64,000 bases of DNA from Oceanobacter sp045430275. GTDB lineage: Bacteria > Pseudomonadota > Gammaproteobacteria > Pseudomonadales > Oceanobacteraceae. Position 1 is the first letter of the stretch. Every line of letters begins with the position of its first letter. Both the position numbers and the translations under genes were made by a program. Positions 1 to 8,701 of the stretch are shown piece by piece. Location of the stretch: the NCBI GenBank assembly GCA_045430275.1, contig JAILXU010000006.1, forward strand, positions 124,001 to 188,000. Direction: 5' to 3'. The notes below the pieces were generated by a model, which made no database searches, was not told where the DNA came from, and saw nothing but the letters and a program-made list of their open reading frames with translations.

Positions 1-129
1 AGCAATGGGCAATTTCCGGCCAAAACCGTAAATGGAGAAATCATTGCACGCCTGAGGGTCATGGCCACCGGAAAGAGCGACAAGAAACTCAAAAAAGCAG
101 GAAAACGCTCCAAGGCGAAGCAGAAATAA
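1..129 (+). CDS. C-terminal fragment of an unidentified protein
   Basis: An open frame enters from the left edge and ends at the TAA at 127-129, giving 42 residues. The visible part ends in a very basic tail rich in Lys (KSDKKLKKAGKRSKAKQK). Lysine-rich tails of this kind often contact nucleic acid or ribosomes, but no domain is visible, so no function is assigned. The 5' part of the gene lies outside the window. A short purine-rich tandem repeat follows directly. Confidence 0.5.
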   Translation, partial: SNGQFPAKTVNGEIIARLRVMATGKSDKKLKKAGKRSKAKQK

Positions 130-131
130 CC

Positions 132-166
132 AGGAAAGAAAGTAGGAAAGAAAGTAGGAAAGAAGG
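132..166. repeat. 12-bp purine-rich tandem repeat
   Basis: The unit AGGAAAGAAAGT occurs at 132-143 and 144-155, and a partial third copy follows at 156-165. It sits just behind the stop codon of the preceding basic protein. Slippage-generated repeats in purine tracts are the simplest explanation. Confidence 0.6.
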
Positions 167-198
167 CAGAAAAAAGAATGTAACAGATAACAAAACAG

Positions 199-233
199 CA
201 TGCTCTCCCTCGCACATTTGCGGGGAGAGCATG
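199..233 (-). terminator. Intrinsic terminator hairpin for the DUF4375 gene
   Basis: CATGCTCTCCC at 199-209 pairs perfectly with GGGAGAGCATG at 223-233. Read on the minus strand the hairpin is followed by a T-rich stretch (TGCTGTTTTG), as expected for Rho-independent termination of the gene ending at 254. It may also stop the gene entering from the left. Confidence 0.65.
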
Positions 234-253
234 GCTTCATCGCAGATAGTAGA

Positions 254-715
254 TCAAAAACGCTTTTGGTTACGCGCTACATACGCCAGCGTCAGACCAA
301 CCAGATTTTCCACCGTATCGTAATAACAGTCATCCAGTTCGGTAATCACATCTGTCTGCTCACTTTCGACGGACTCGAACAAGGCAATACGCTCGTCATC
401 GTCCGCAGGAATCAAGTGCTCACCAAACAACGCAACAAAGTGCTTGAGATGCACAATGACCTCACGCGACTTGATACTTTCCAGGGCTGCCAAAATGTCG
501 CTCACCCGACCACCACTGTCGTGGTACATCAGTTGGGAAAAACCACCGTTCTCCATTTCCCGAAGCAGGCCATCAATACAGAAAACTGTTTTTTCCGCCT
601 GATTCAATGCTTCGTAGCCAACATCGGCTTCTTTGTCATAAATCACATCTGTGATTTGCAGAAATGAATCAGTTTCATCAACGACATCCAGTGCCGCCTG
701 AATCTCCATGTTCAT
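254..715 (-). CDS. DUF4375 domain protein
   Basis: A 153-residue acidic cytoplasmic protein. The stretch GLLREMENGGFSQLMYHDSGG matches the DUF4375 (DMP19-like C-terminal) pattern, in which a helix is followed by an NGGF-Q-(F/Y/M) turn. The family has no established reaction. Related modules often occur as single-domain proteins or next to polymorphic toxin immunity genes, but nothing here supports a toxin partner. It has no signal peptide or membrane segment. It stands alone on the minus strand with its own terminator at 199-233. Confidence 0.7.
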   Translation of the reverse strand: MNMEIQAALDVVDETDSFLQITDVIYDKEADVGYEALNQAEKTVFCIDGLLREMENGGFSQLMYHDSGGRVSDILAALESIKSREVIVHLKHFVALFGEHLIPADDDERIALFESVESEQTDVITELDDCYYDTVENLVGLTLAYVARNQKRF

Positions 716-814
716 AGATTGGGCCTACTTGCTACTCTCTGTGAAATGTAAGTTAGAATTTTCGCAAGATAGCCCAAGCGTCGGCATTTGACAAAGGTTT
801 TAAAACGGCTGGAA

Positions 815-1696
815 TCAGGCTTCCAGAATATCCTTGATCACTGTCGCCGTTTCGTACGGATGCTCCATCGGGAAACAATGCGAGCCTCCCACCAAACGGC
901 TTGAAATGATCGGATTCAAACGCCGGGCACGACGCACACCCGCTGGAATAAAATCAAAGCCGTGATCAGCGATCAGAATATCCGTTGGCATCGTCAGTTT
1001 TCTGACAGAGCTCCACAATGCCCGGGGAGCCGAACCAAATATTCGCCCCTCCCAATCCGGGCGGCATGCCAACTCAACTCCGACTTCCGTTATTCGGCTG
1101 CCCGTGCGACAAAACCCTTCCAGCGCCACCGGATGCCATTGTCGGTATAAACCCTTGTTCTGCAAGCTCGCCCGCATCGACTCAACATCGCTCCAACAGG
1201 ACTCTCGCCTCATGGCTTTTTTGACCAGCGGCAATTTCCCCCACAAACCCGATTTATGCACCAGGCGTTGACCGACCAGAATATGAGAAGGAAATAGCAC
1301 GGGGTCGAGCAGAATAATCCGACTGAACAAATCCGGGTAACGCGCCGCCATCAATAGCGTTAGCACACCCCCCATCGAATGCCCTACGCCAACGACAGGA
1401 TGATCGAAAGATTTTAGGATATTTTGCGCCAACCTGTCCGCCATTGCATTCCAATCCGGCCACGCCATTCCCCTTACAGGTGTTAGCCCATGACCGGGTA
1501 TATCAGAGCACATCAGCGTCCATGCAGCGGGCATGGCATCGGCCAGTGCAAACAGAGAGCCTGACGAAAAACCATTCCCATGTAACAGGTGTAAGACAGG
1601 TGCTTCTGCATCTCCATGGCGCAAATAGCTCGAAATGTCGGTTTTTTCGTGCAATTCCCAAACAGAAGTACCACAAATGTTCATATTCTTTGGCAT
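815..1696 (-). CDS. Alpha/beta hydrolase
   Basis: A 293-residue alpha/beta hydrolase-fold protein. LLHGNGFSSGS at about residues 37-47 is the oxyanion-hole strand-loop. GHSMGG holds the nucleophilic Ser107. The acid is probably within ILIADHGFDF, and the catalytic His is in GGSHCFPMEHP near the C terminus. It is likely a serine esterase or lipase-type enzyme, but the substrate cannot be read. The start at 1696 was chosen because it gives the normal short lead before the first strand. An ATG at 1753 would add 19 residues. No signal peptide is seen, so it should be cytoplasmic. Confidence 0.8.
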   Translation of the reverse strand: MPKNMNICGTSVWELHEKTDISSYLRHGDAEAPVLHLLHGNGFSSGSLFALADAMPAAWTLMCSDIPGHGLTPVRGMAWPDWNAMADRLAQNILKSFDHPVVGVGHSMGGVLTLLMAARYPDLFSRIILLDPVLFPSHILVGQRLVHKSGLWGKLPLVKKAMRRESCWSDVESMRASLQNKGLYRQWHPVALEGFCRTGSRITEVGVELACRPDWEGRIFGSAPRALWSSVRKLTMPTDILIADHGFDFIPAGVRRARRLNPIISSRLVGGSHCFPMEHPYETATVIKDILEA

Positions 1697-1811
1697 AATC
1701 CATCCAACACCTGAGGTTAACAGGGATGAGTAATCGTCTGGCAGTAATCTCATTCAATGCCAGCAAAGGGTCGAAAAGGCAGAAAGGCCCTGCTGGTGAA
1801 AAACCGCTCTG

Positions 1812-1825
1812 CTAACAGGTGTTAG
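1812..1825. promoter_or_regulatory. Palindrome between divergent genes
   Basis: CTAACA-GG-TGTTAG is a 6-bp inverted repeat with a 2-bp centre. It lies between the minus-strand hydrolase and the plus-strand 59-residue gene, where a repressor could control both. No regulator is known for it, so the role is inference only. Confidence 0.3.
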
Positions 1826-1923
1826 TAATAACAGAACAACAGTCAATAGCCATTATTCCAAGAACTGTCTTCTGCTTATTGCACAAAACGGACAACCAGC
1901 ATCGCTACACCAAGGGAAAAATC

Positions 1924-2103
1924 ATGACCGCCGCCATTATGAAAAATGCTCTCGAAGCTAATCGCCGCTTCACAGACCTGAAAGATGCCGAGGCCCGCCT
2001 GGCACAAGCTCGTCGGGATCTGGATGCACGTGTTATCGACGCCGATGAATACGAAACCATCATCGACGTCTGTCAAAAAATTATCCGCGCCAGTCGCGAC
2101 TAA
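1924..2103 (+). CDS. Small helical protein (59 aa), unknown
   Basis: An ATG at 1924 is preceded by AAGGGAAAAATC, an acceptable ribosome-binding site, and gives a 59-residue protein. The sequence is almost wholly charged helix (LEANRRFTDLKDAEARLA, then QARRDLDARVIDADEYET), suggesting a short coiled coil. No family was recognised. It sits between the hydrolase and miaE. A longer frame starting near 1819 has no ribosome-binding site. Confidence 0.55.
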   Translation: MTAAIMKNALEANRRFTDLKDAEARLAQARRDLDARVIDADEYETIIDVCQKIIRASRD

Positions 2104-2115
2104 TCCAACCCCGAC

Positions 2116-2733
2116 TCAGGCCGCAGTCGGAATACCACTGTGGAATCGGAAAACAGGGTCCGGTTCCACAATCAAGCGATGCTCCAGTTGTCTGAATTCC
2201 TCAATACGATCATCAATGTTCGTATCCGAATACTGTCGCGCCAGCGCCAGATAGTCCTGATAGTGACGACCTTCTGAACGCAGCAATGAGCGATAGAATT
2301 TAGCCAGCTTTTCATCCAGGTGCGGAGCCAGTTTGGCAAAACGCTCGCAGGAACGCGCTTCAATAAACGCACCGACAATCAGCACATCAATCAGCTCATT
2401 GACACCGCCCTTGCGCACTTCGTCACGCATGCCAGAGGCATAGCGCGATGACGAAACATGGCGATAGGCAATGCCCCGCTCTTTCATCAAGTTCACAACC
2501 TGCTCAAAATGCAGCAGTTCCTCCCGAGCCAACTGACTCATTTTCTTCAGCAAATCGTCACGATCAATGTGCTTGTAGAGCAGATTCATCGCGGTCGTCG
2601 CGGCTTTTTTCTCACAATTGGCATGATCAATCAGCAGGACTTCCTGCTCTTTCAATGCCTCATCAATCCACGCGTCCGGGGTTTCACAGGGTAGAAATTC
2701 ATTGATTTCGGCCATTACCTGGTCGAGGCTCAT
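2116..2733 (-). CDS. miaE: tRNA-(ms2io6A37) hydroxylase MiaE
   Basis: MiaE hydroxylates the isopentenyl group of ms2i6A at position 37 of tRNAs that read UNN codons, using O2 and a carboxylate-bridged di-iron centre. The 205-residue sequence shows the ferritin-like iron ligands: E41 in HANCEKK, E72 and H75 in EELLH, E125 in FIEARS, and E154 and H157 in SEGRHYQD. Length is normal for the Pseudomonas-type family. Its start overlaps the stop of the upstream thioesterase gene by four bases (ATGA), so the two are translationally coupled. Confidence 0.93.
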   Translation of the reverse strand: MSLDQVMAEINEFLPCETPDAWIDEALKEQEVLLIDHANCEKKAATTAMNLLYKHIDRDDLLKKMSQLAREELLHFEQVVNLMKERGIAYRHVSSSRYASGMRDEVRKGGVNELIDVLIVGAFIEARSCERFAKLAPHLDEKLAKFYRSLLRSEGRHYQDYLALARQYSDTNIDDRIEEFRQLEHRLIVEPDPVFRFHSGIPTAA

Positions 2734-3149
2734 GTGTCTTCCTCTATCATGGTTTCCAGAAGGGCGCGTACTGTGCCAGAAATTGCAATGGCTTGCTGAC
2801 TTTCCTGGTCAAGTAAACAGAAGGTAATGACTGCTTCCGACACCTTGGCTTCTGGCTCCCCCTGCTCATTCAACACCCAGATTTTCTGACTCATGCGCGC
2901 GCTTTTGGTGCCGACGTTGGCCATGCGGGTCATGACCCGCAAGGTTTCACCCTCAAACGCCGGACGCACGTAGCTGATGTTGATATTGACGACCACAAAC
3001 GCCAGTGTGGTATCCACAAAGTGGCTCAGAAATGCCTTGCGGTCGAAATAATCCCAGCGACCTTCCTCCAGAAACTCCAGATAACGAGCGTTGTTTACAT
3101 GACGATAGACGTCCAGATGGTAACCGCGAACCTTGATATCAACTGACAT
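2730..3149 (-). CDS. Hotdog-fold acyl-CoA thioesterase
   Basis: A 139-residue 4-hydroxybenzoyl-CoA thioesterase/YbgC-type protein. The motif DVYRHVNNARYLEFLEEGR near the N terminus is the hotdog helix with its HVNNARY core. The expected role is hydrolysis of an acyl-CoA thioester in the cytoplasm, but the acyl specificity is unknown. Of two nearby ATGs, 3149 has GAGAG at a 6-base spacing, while 3155 lies directly against it, so 3149 is preferred. It is the first gene of a pair with miaE. Confidence 0.85.
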   Translation of the reverse strand: MSVDIKVRGYHLDVYRHVNNARYLEFLEEGRWDYFDRKAFLSHFVDTTLAFVVVNINISYVRPAFEGETLRVMTRMANVGTKSARMSQKIWVLNEQGEPEAKVSEAVITFCLLDQESQQAIAISGTVRALLETMIEEDT

Positions 3150-3216
3150 GGGCATCTCTCATAATCGTCATGGAACAATACAGTGTGCCGAAGTCTAGTC
3201 AAACGGTTGTTTTAAA

Positions 3217-3987
3217 TCAACGTACAAACGAGCGCCAGCGCAAATCGTGCAGATTGACGCCCAGCGGTACGTCCAGACGCAGCCGAGCTAACAAACGCGT
3301 CAGCAGTGCATCGCGCCAGTGCTGCTGCAAAACCGCTTGCCAGCGCTCAGGTACGTCATCCAGTTGCACCAGCAGTGCATCCAGCGTCTGAAACTGATCC
3401 AGCAGTTGCCCGGCGGTTTTGGGGCCAATCCCCGGAACCCCTGGCAGATGGTTGGTGCTATCCCCGGTCAAAGCCCAGAAATCCACCAGCTGATGCGGCA
3501 ACAGCCCGTAATAACCCCGCACGCCTTCTACGTTGTACAAGCGTCGATCAAAGTGGCTGTAGGTCTGGATATGCTCGCTGGCCAACTGACAAAACCCCTT
3601 GTCGGTGGACACAATGGTGACTGACACACCGGCACTGGCAGCCTTGTGTGCCAGCGAGGCGATCACATCGTCGGCCTCCCAGGGCAGCACATCCAGACAA
3701 AACAAGCCTTGCTGAGTCAAGCGCTGGCGCAGCAGTGGCAACCCTTCTGCCAGCGGCTGTGGCATCGGCGGGCGACCTAGCTTGTAGTCCGGCCAGATGT
3801 CGTGCCGCCAGGTTGATACCTGCTCTTCAAACACCATCGCCACATGTGTGGCTCCGCTGTCAGCAGCATTACGAGCAATAATGGACAGGCAGCGGGACTC
3901 CGTTGCCTCCAGGCTTGCCTGACTTTTTTCAGCCACGGCGTACACCCGGCGAATCAGGTTCATGGCATCAATGATCAGCAAGTGCAT
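3217..3987 (-). CDS. xni: Xni-type flap endonuclease (5'-3' exonuclease family)
   Basis: A 256-residue protein related to the 5' nuclease domain of DNA polymerase I, of the short ExoIX/Xni type. It begins MHLLIIDAMNLIRR, as in E. coli Xni, and carries a helix-three-turn-helix DNA-binding element (LTGDSTNHLPGVPGIGPKTA). PWEADDVIASLA supplies metal-binding acids. The expected activity is structure-specific cleavage of flap DNA. The start at 3987 has AAGGAG six bases upstream and overlaps the 3' end of the ABC transporter gene by 20 bases. Confidence 0.88.
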   Translation of the reverse strand: MHLLIIDAMNLIRRVYAVAEKSQASLEATESRCLSIIARNAADSGATHVAMVFEEQVSTWRHDIWPDYKLGRPPMPQPLAEGLPLLRQRLTQQGLFCLDVLPWEADDVIASLAHKAASAGVSVTIVSTDKGFCQLASEHIQTYSHFDRRLYNVEGVRGYYGLLPHQLVDFWALTGDSTNHLPGVPGIGPKTAGQLLDQFQTLDALLVQLDDVPERWQAVLQQHWRDALLTRLLARLRLDVPLGVNLHDLRWRSFVR

Positions 3988-5803
3988 CATCGTCTCCTTG
4001 ATCATTTCCTTGTTGACGTTGCTGGGCTTGCCACAGAGCGAAATAAGCACCGCCACGAGCCAGCAGTTCCTGGTGCGTTCCCTGCTCAACAACCTGCCCT
4101 TGCTCCATCACAGCAATGACATCGGCATCCACAACAGTAGACAGCCGGTGAGCAATCATCAGCGTGGTGTGGCCACGGGAAACCGAGCGAATGGCCTGCA
4201 TGATGTTACGTTCAGTTTCAGAATCAAGTGACGATGTGGCTTCATCAAAGATCATGATACGCGGGCGCTTCAGCAGCATTCGGGCAATCGCCACCCGTTG
4301 CTTTTCACCCCCGGACAGCTTCAGTCCCCGCTCACCGACCAGGGTCTCCAGACCATCGCCCAATGCCTCAACCAGATGTTCCAGTTGTGCCATGCGAATC
4401 ACTTCCACCAACTCCTGATCCGAGGCGTCCGGGCGGGCATAACGCAAGTTGTTGGCCAGTGTGTCGTTAAACAATACGGTGTCCTGCGGCACGATACCGA
4501 GTTGCTGGCGCAATTCGCTTTGAGGGACGTCCCGAATGTTCTGACCATCGATGGAAACCTGCCCTTGTTGCGGGTCATACAAGCGGAACAGCAACTTGGT
4601 CAACGTCGATTTGCCCGCACCACTGCCGCCCACAACCGCAACACTTTTGCCCGCCGCCAGTGTCAGGTTCAGCGTGTTCAGTATTTGCCGATCGGCGCTG
4701 TAGCCAAATTTCACCTGCTCAAAACGCACTTCACCCAATGCCGCCTCAAGCGCGTTTTTGCCGTTATCCGGCACCGCCGTTTCCACATCCAACAAGTCAA
4801 ACATGCGCTCGATATTGGCCATGGACGCTTTCAGCTCGCGATACACAAAACCGAGAAAATTCAGCGGCAGAAATAACTGAAACATAAAGGCATTCACCAG
4901 TGTGAAATCACCCAATGTCATCTCGCCAATCAACACGTAATAAGCCGCACACAACAACATCGACAACATCGCCAGACTGATGATCAGGCTCTGGCCGCTG
5001 TTCAGGGCGAACAGTGTCCAACGGTTTTTCTGGCGGGCCGTTTCCCATTCAGCCAGCGCCGAGTCATAGGCTTGTGCCTCGCGCTGCTCTGCGCCGAAAT
5101 ATTTCACTGTTTCGTAATTCAGCAAGCTGTCCAGCGCCCGAGCATGAGTGCTGGAATCGGCGCGGTTGGCCTCACGTACGTATTGGGTGCGCCATTCCGT
5201 TACCCGAAAGGAATACGCCACGTACAACACCACTGCCAGTGCTGTGATCAGCGCAAAAACCGGCGGGTAATTCAGCAGCAACAGCACAATCACCAACCCC
5301 AGCTCCAGCAGGGTCGGCAGGATATTGAAGACGAAAAAACGCAACAAAAAGCGAATACCCTGAATGCCGCGCTCGATGTCCCGCTGCAAGGCTCCGGTTT
5401 GACGATCCATATGAAACGACAGGCTCAGACGATGCAAATGTTCAAACACCCGCAAAGCCATGCGCCGCATGGCACGTTCGGTCACCCGACCAAACACCAG
5501 ATCCCGAATTTCGCCAAACAACACACTCATCAGACGCGCCAGGCCGTACGCCAGCACCAGACTCAGCGGAAACCATTGCCACCAGTTCTCTGCCGACACG
5601 CCTTGAGTGGCTTCCAACGCATCCACCTGATGCTTGAGCAAAAACGGCATGCCAACACTGGCCAGCTTGGCACCAATCAGGCAGCTCAGAGCAATGATCA
5701 CCCGCCAGCGGTACTCCAGCAAATAAGGCCACAGGGTCTTGATCCAACCCCAGCCTCGGCGGCCAGGCAAGTCATGGGAATCGGTTTGGGCAAAGGATTT
5801 CAA
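3968..5803 (-). CDS. Atm1-type ABC exporter, fused membrane and ATPase domains
   Basis: A 611-residue half-transporter that would work as a homodimer in the inner membrane. Residues about 30-330 form the six-helix domain. The ATPase domain has Walker A GGSGAGKST (392-400), signature LSGGEKQR and Walker B IMIFDEATSSLD. NYETVKYFGAEQ within the membrane domain is characteristic of the Atm1/ABCB7/HMT1 branch, whose members export glutathione-linked sulfur compounds or metal conjugates. MsbA is less likely because of that motif. The gene is divergent from the M14 peptidase gene, with 47 bp between them. Confidence 0.85.
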   Translation of the reverse strand: MKSFAQTDSHDLPGRRGWGWIKTLWPYLLEYRWRVIIALSCLIGAKLASVGMPFLLKHQVDALEATQGVSAENWWQWFPLSLVLAYGLARLMSVLFGEIRDLVFGRVTERAMRRMALRVFEHLHRLSLSFHMDRQTGALQRDIERGIQGIRFLLRFFVFNILPTLLELGLVIVLLLLNYPPVFALITALAVVLYVAYSFRVTEWRTQYVREANRADSSTHARALDSLLNYETVKYFGAEQREAQAYDSALAEWETARQKNRWTLFALNSGQSLIISLAMLSMLLCAAYYVLIGEMTLGDFTLVNAFMFQLFLPLNFLGFVYRELKASMANIERMFDLLDVETAVPDNGKNALEAALGEVRFEQVKFGYSADRQILNTLNLTLAAGKSVAVVGGSGAGKSTLTKLLFRLYDPQQGQVSIDGQNIRDVPQSELRQQLGIVPQDTVLFNDTLANNLRYARPDASDQELVEVIRMAQLEHLVEALGDGLETLVGERGLKLSGGEKQRVAIARMLLKRPRIMIFDEATSSLDSETERNIMQAIRSVSRGHTTLMIAHRLSTVVDADVIAVMEQGQVVEQGTHQELLARGGAYFALWQAQQRQQGNDQGDDDALADH

Positions 5804-5850
5804 GGGAGGCTTGCTCTACTATTAAAGAAGAATGAAATGGGACAGCGATT

Positions 5851-6924
5851 ATGACCGACCAAATCTACCACATCCGCAATGCATTGCCGGAACTTCGGGA
5901 ATTGGAAGGATTGATTGCAGAAGGCCGGGATAGCATGCGGGTCAGCGTTCCCGGTGCCGTTGAGCACGAAGGCAATACTCTGCCCTTTTACGTACTGGAA
6001 CTGGGCAGCCGCTCACCCCAGGCTCCGGTGCTGGCGCTGATTGGTGGCGTGCATGGCGTCGAACGCATTGGCACCCAGGTCATTCTGTCGTTTTTACGCA
6101 CCCTGCTGCACAAACTCGAATGGGACCCGGCCACGCAACAGCAACTGGATGCGGTGCGCCTGGTGCTGATTCCACTGGTGAATCCCGGCGGCATGTGGAA
6201 CAACAGTCGCGCTAATCCCAATGGCGTGGATCTGATGCGCAACGCTCCGGTCGAGGCCGAACACCGGCCACCGTTTCTGGTCGGAGGCCATCGCTTGAGC
6301 CGCTACCTGCCCTGGTATCGTGGCCCGGAAGATGCACCCATGGAACCGGAAAACCAGTGGCTGACACAGACCCTTCAGGAGCGAGTATTTACCCAGTCGG
6401 TGTGTATCTCGCTGGATTGCCATTCCGGTTTTGGTATTCGGGATCGCATCTGGTTTCCGTACGCGCGCAGCTTCGCCCCCTGGCCAGGTTTGACTCCGGC
6501 CTACGGGCTGACACGGCTGTTCGAACACACGTATCCCAGTCATGATTTATACCTGTTCGAGCCTCAGGCACACAGCTATACCACCAGCGGCGATGTCTGG
6601 GATTATCTCTACGATGGGTACGTTCACCACAACCCGAACGGTTTGTTTGTTCCACTCACGCTGGAAATGGGTTCCTGGCTGTGGCTGAAAAAGAACCCGC
6701 GTCACGCCTTCCGTTACCACAGCTTCTTTAACCCTACTCTGCCGCATCGACACCTGCGCATTCTGCGCCGTCACCAGACGTTGCTGGACTTCCTGCTCTC
6801 GGCCGCACAAAGTTCGGCGCATTGGGCACCGGCGACGGAACCCCAGCGGGCTGCGATGTTCCAACAGGCTCTGGAGCGCTGGTATCCCGAACAGGCCAAT
6901 GAGTCGCTGCCATTGCCTCGATAA
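5851..6924 (+). CDS. M14-type zinc carboxypeptidase-like protein
   Basis: A 357-residue cytoplasmic protein with the M14 peptidase layout. GGVHGVE supplies the zinc ligands H68 and E71. The substrate-binding stretch NPNGVDLMRN follows, then LDCHSG with the third zinc ligand, and LTLEMGS carries the likely catalytic Glu. It resembles DUF2817/succinylglutamate desuccinylase-type M14 members. It may cleave a peptide or an amidated small molecule, but the substrate is unknown. There is no signal peptide. Confidence 0.8.
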   Translation: MTDQIYHIRNALPELRELEGLIAEGRDSMRVSVPGAVEHEGNTLPFYVLELGSRSPQAPVLALIGGVHGVERIGTQVILSFLRTLLHKLEWDPATQQQLDAVRLVLIPLVNPGGMWNNSRANPNGVDLMRNAPVEAEHRPPFLVGGHRLSRYLPWYRGPEDAPMEPENQWLTQTLQERVFTQSVCISLDCHSGFGIRDRIWFPYARSFAPWPGLTPAYGLTRLFEHTYPSHDLYLFEPQAHSYTTSGDVWDYLYDGYVHHNPNGLFVPLTLEMGSWLWLKKNPRHAFRYHSFFNPTLPHRHLRILRRHQTLLDFLLSAAQSSAHWAPATEPQRAAMFQQALERWYPEQANESLPLPR

Positions 6925-7038
6925 CAATTCATCCAGAAACCGGCCACACAGAAACCCGATACACACAGCAGCAATCCGGGTATGATGCTGGCCTTTGCAA
7001 CCCTATTCACTGGCTTATTTCAGGAAATTGCAGTCTTC

Positions 7039-7746
7039 ATGTCTTTTGCACGTATCTCCGCATCGTTTGCTTTGCTCACCGCACTGGCTTTGCCTGTCCA
7101 GGCAGAACTGACCGCCGACATTGGTATCGCCTCCGAGTATCTGCGTGATGGCATCAGTGAAACCCGAGGTGAATACGCGGCACAAGGCGGCTTGACCTAC
7201 GTTCATACATCCGGCCTGTATGGCAATGTCTGGGCCTCTGAAGTCAAGCATCCACGAGACTCTGCCCATTCTGAGTGGGACTTTTCAGCCGGTGTTTCCC
7301 GCTATCTGACCGACACGGTCGGGCTGGACCTGAGCCTCACCCGCTATACCCTGCAAGGCGACTACGACGTCAAAAATCGCGCCTACACCGAATACGCCGC
7401 CCGAGCCTATTACGACGATTCCTGGGTATTGGGCTGGCGTCACAGCGATGCCTACCTGAACAGTGATTTTGCCAAACGCTCTCTGGAGCTGTCTTACACC
7501 TTGCACAGTGGCACGTTCGACTTTGAATTTTACACCGCCCAGCATCGCTATCTGGAAGTCGATAAGGAATTCAACTTTGGCGACAAGGGCCGTGACAGCT
7601 ACTGGCACTTCCGCATCGGTGCCAACCGCACGTATAACCAGTACGACTACCGCCTGACGCTGGAACGCACCAACTTGCCGGGTCGTGGCTACGATGCCGG
7701 AACCACTTTCATGTTCAGCATGCATCGTTACTTCAACCTGTTCTGA
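7039..7746 (+). CDS. TorF-family putative porin
   Basis: A 235-residue precursor. MSFARISASFALLTALALPVQA is a signal peptide. The mature part starts with the typical Gcw_chp/TorF opening ELTADIGIASEYLRDGISET, continues in alternating beta strands (YTEYAARAYYDDSWVLGWR) and ends in the Phe expected of an outer-membrane barrel (MHRYFNLF). It likely forms a small outer-membrane pore of unknown substrate. The start at 7039 is preferred over 6982 because it places the signal peptide at the N terminus, with AGGAA upstream. Confidence 0.85.
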   Translation: MSFARISASFALLTALALPVQAELTADIGIASEYLRDGISETRGEYAAQGGLTYVHTSGLYGNVWASEVKHPRDSAHSEWDFSAGVSRYLTDTVGLDLSLTRYTLQGDYDVKNRAYTEYAARAYYDDSWVLGWRHSDAYLNSDFAKRSLELSYTLHSGTFDFEFYTAQHRYLEVDKEFNFGDKGRDSYWHFRIGANRTYNQYDYRLTLERTNLPGRGYDAGTTFMFSMHRYFNLF

Positions 7747-7783
7747 TACCTGACAGACTCGCCGACCAAACGGGAGACGAATC

Positions 7784-8554
7784 ATGACCAGACGGCTACC
7801 ACTCTCGCCTCAGGAAACGCATTACGTGCTGATTCGAGGGTTGATCCGCAGCCGCTTTCACTGGCATGAGTTCCCAAACCGGCTCTTGCGTCAGGACGGC
7901 GTCAGCAACGTGGTGTTGCCCGAACTGGCCGGTAACGGTGAGCGCTGGAACAAAGCCACACCGCATGGCATTCACGCCATGATGGAAGATATTCGCCAAC
8001 AATCCCGCTCCCTGCTGCCCGACCCCATGCCTCCTGTCAGGCTCGTGGCTGTTTCCATGGGCGGTATGATCGCAACCGAATGGGCACGCTGTTACCCGCA
8101 GGAAGTGCAACAACTGCATCTGATCAACACCAGCTTTGGAACCTTTAGCCACCCCTGGCAACGCATGCAACTGTCAGCTCTGATGCCTCTGCTGCGACAT
8201 TTCCGCATTATTCCGGAACGAGAAGCCGCCATTGCCCAATACACTCTGAGAACGCCTCTGGCCCCGGCTCGACTGCAACAGTGGATTGCCTTTGCCCGGA
8301 AACACCCCGTTAGTTTGCGTAACACTCTGATCCAGATTGCCTCCGCAAGCCGCTATCGAGGTTTGCCGCACGCGCCCTGTGAGCACACCCGGATTTACAG
8401 CAGCCCGCACGATCAACTGGTTTCTCACCGGTGCAGCAACGCCATTGCCCAGCACTGGAATGTGCCTCTGATGCAACATCCTGATGCCGGGCACGATTTG
8501 CCACTGGATGATTCAGAATGGCTGGTTAAAAAAATTCTTCAGCCGGAATCCTGA
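7784..8554 (+). CDS. Alpha/beta hydrolase
   Basis: A 256-residue protein with an alpha/beta hydrolase core. The nucleophile elbow is VSMGGM, in place of the classical G-x-S-x-G, and the His is in HPDAGHDLP near the C terminus. YVLIRGLIRSRFHWHEF replaces the usual HG-G oxyanion strand. It has no signal peptide. The function is not readable beyond probable esterase-like activity. It follows the TorF porin gene by 37 bp, with GGGAGACGAATC upstream of its ATG, so the two may be cotranscribed. Confidence 0.75.
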   Translation: MTRRLPLSPQETHYVLIRGLIRSRFHWHEFPNRLLRQDGVSNVVLPELAGNGERWNKATPHGIHAMMEDIRQQSRSLLPDPMPPVRLVAVSMGGMIATEWARCYPQEVQQLHLINTSFGTFSHPWQRMQLSALMPLLRHFRIIPEREAAIAQYTLRTPLAPARLQQWIAFARKHPVSLRNTLIQIASASRYRGLPHAPCEHTRIYSSPHDQLVSHRCSNAIAQHWNVPLMQHPDAGHDLPLDDSEWLVKKILQPES

Positions 8555-8701
8555 CGACAACCAGACCCAGTGCGGACGCTGCTCTGTCTGCCATAACAGG
8601 TACTGGATAACCGACCAGTTTTTTGTGATCTGCCAACTTGTGTTGAATGCCCGACTGGTTTAGCCTTGCGCGTCTTGCTTCGACTCAGAGGTGTTGCCCC
8701 G

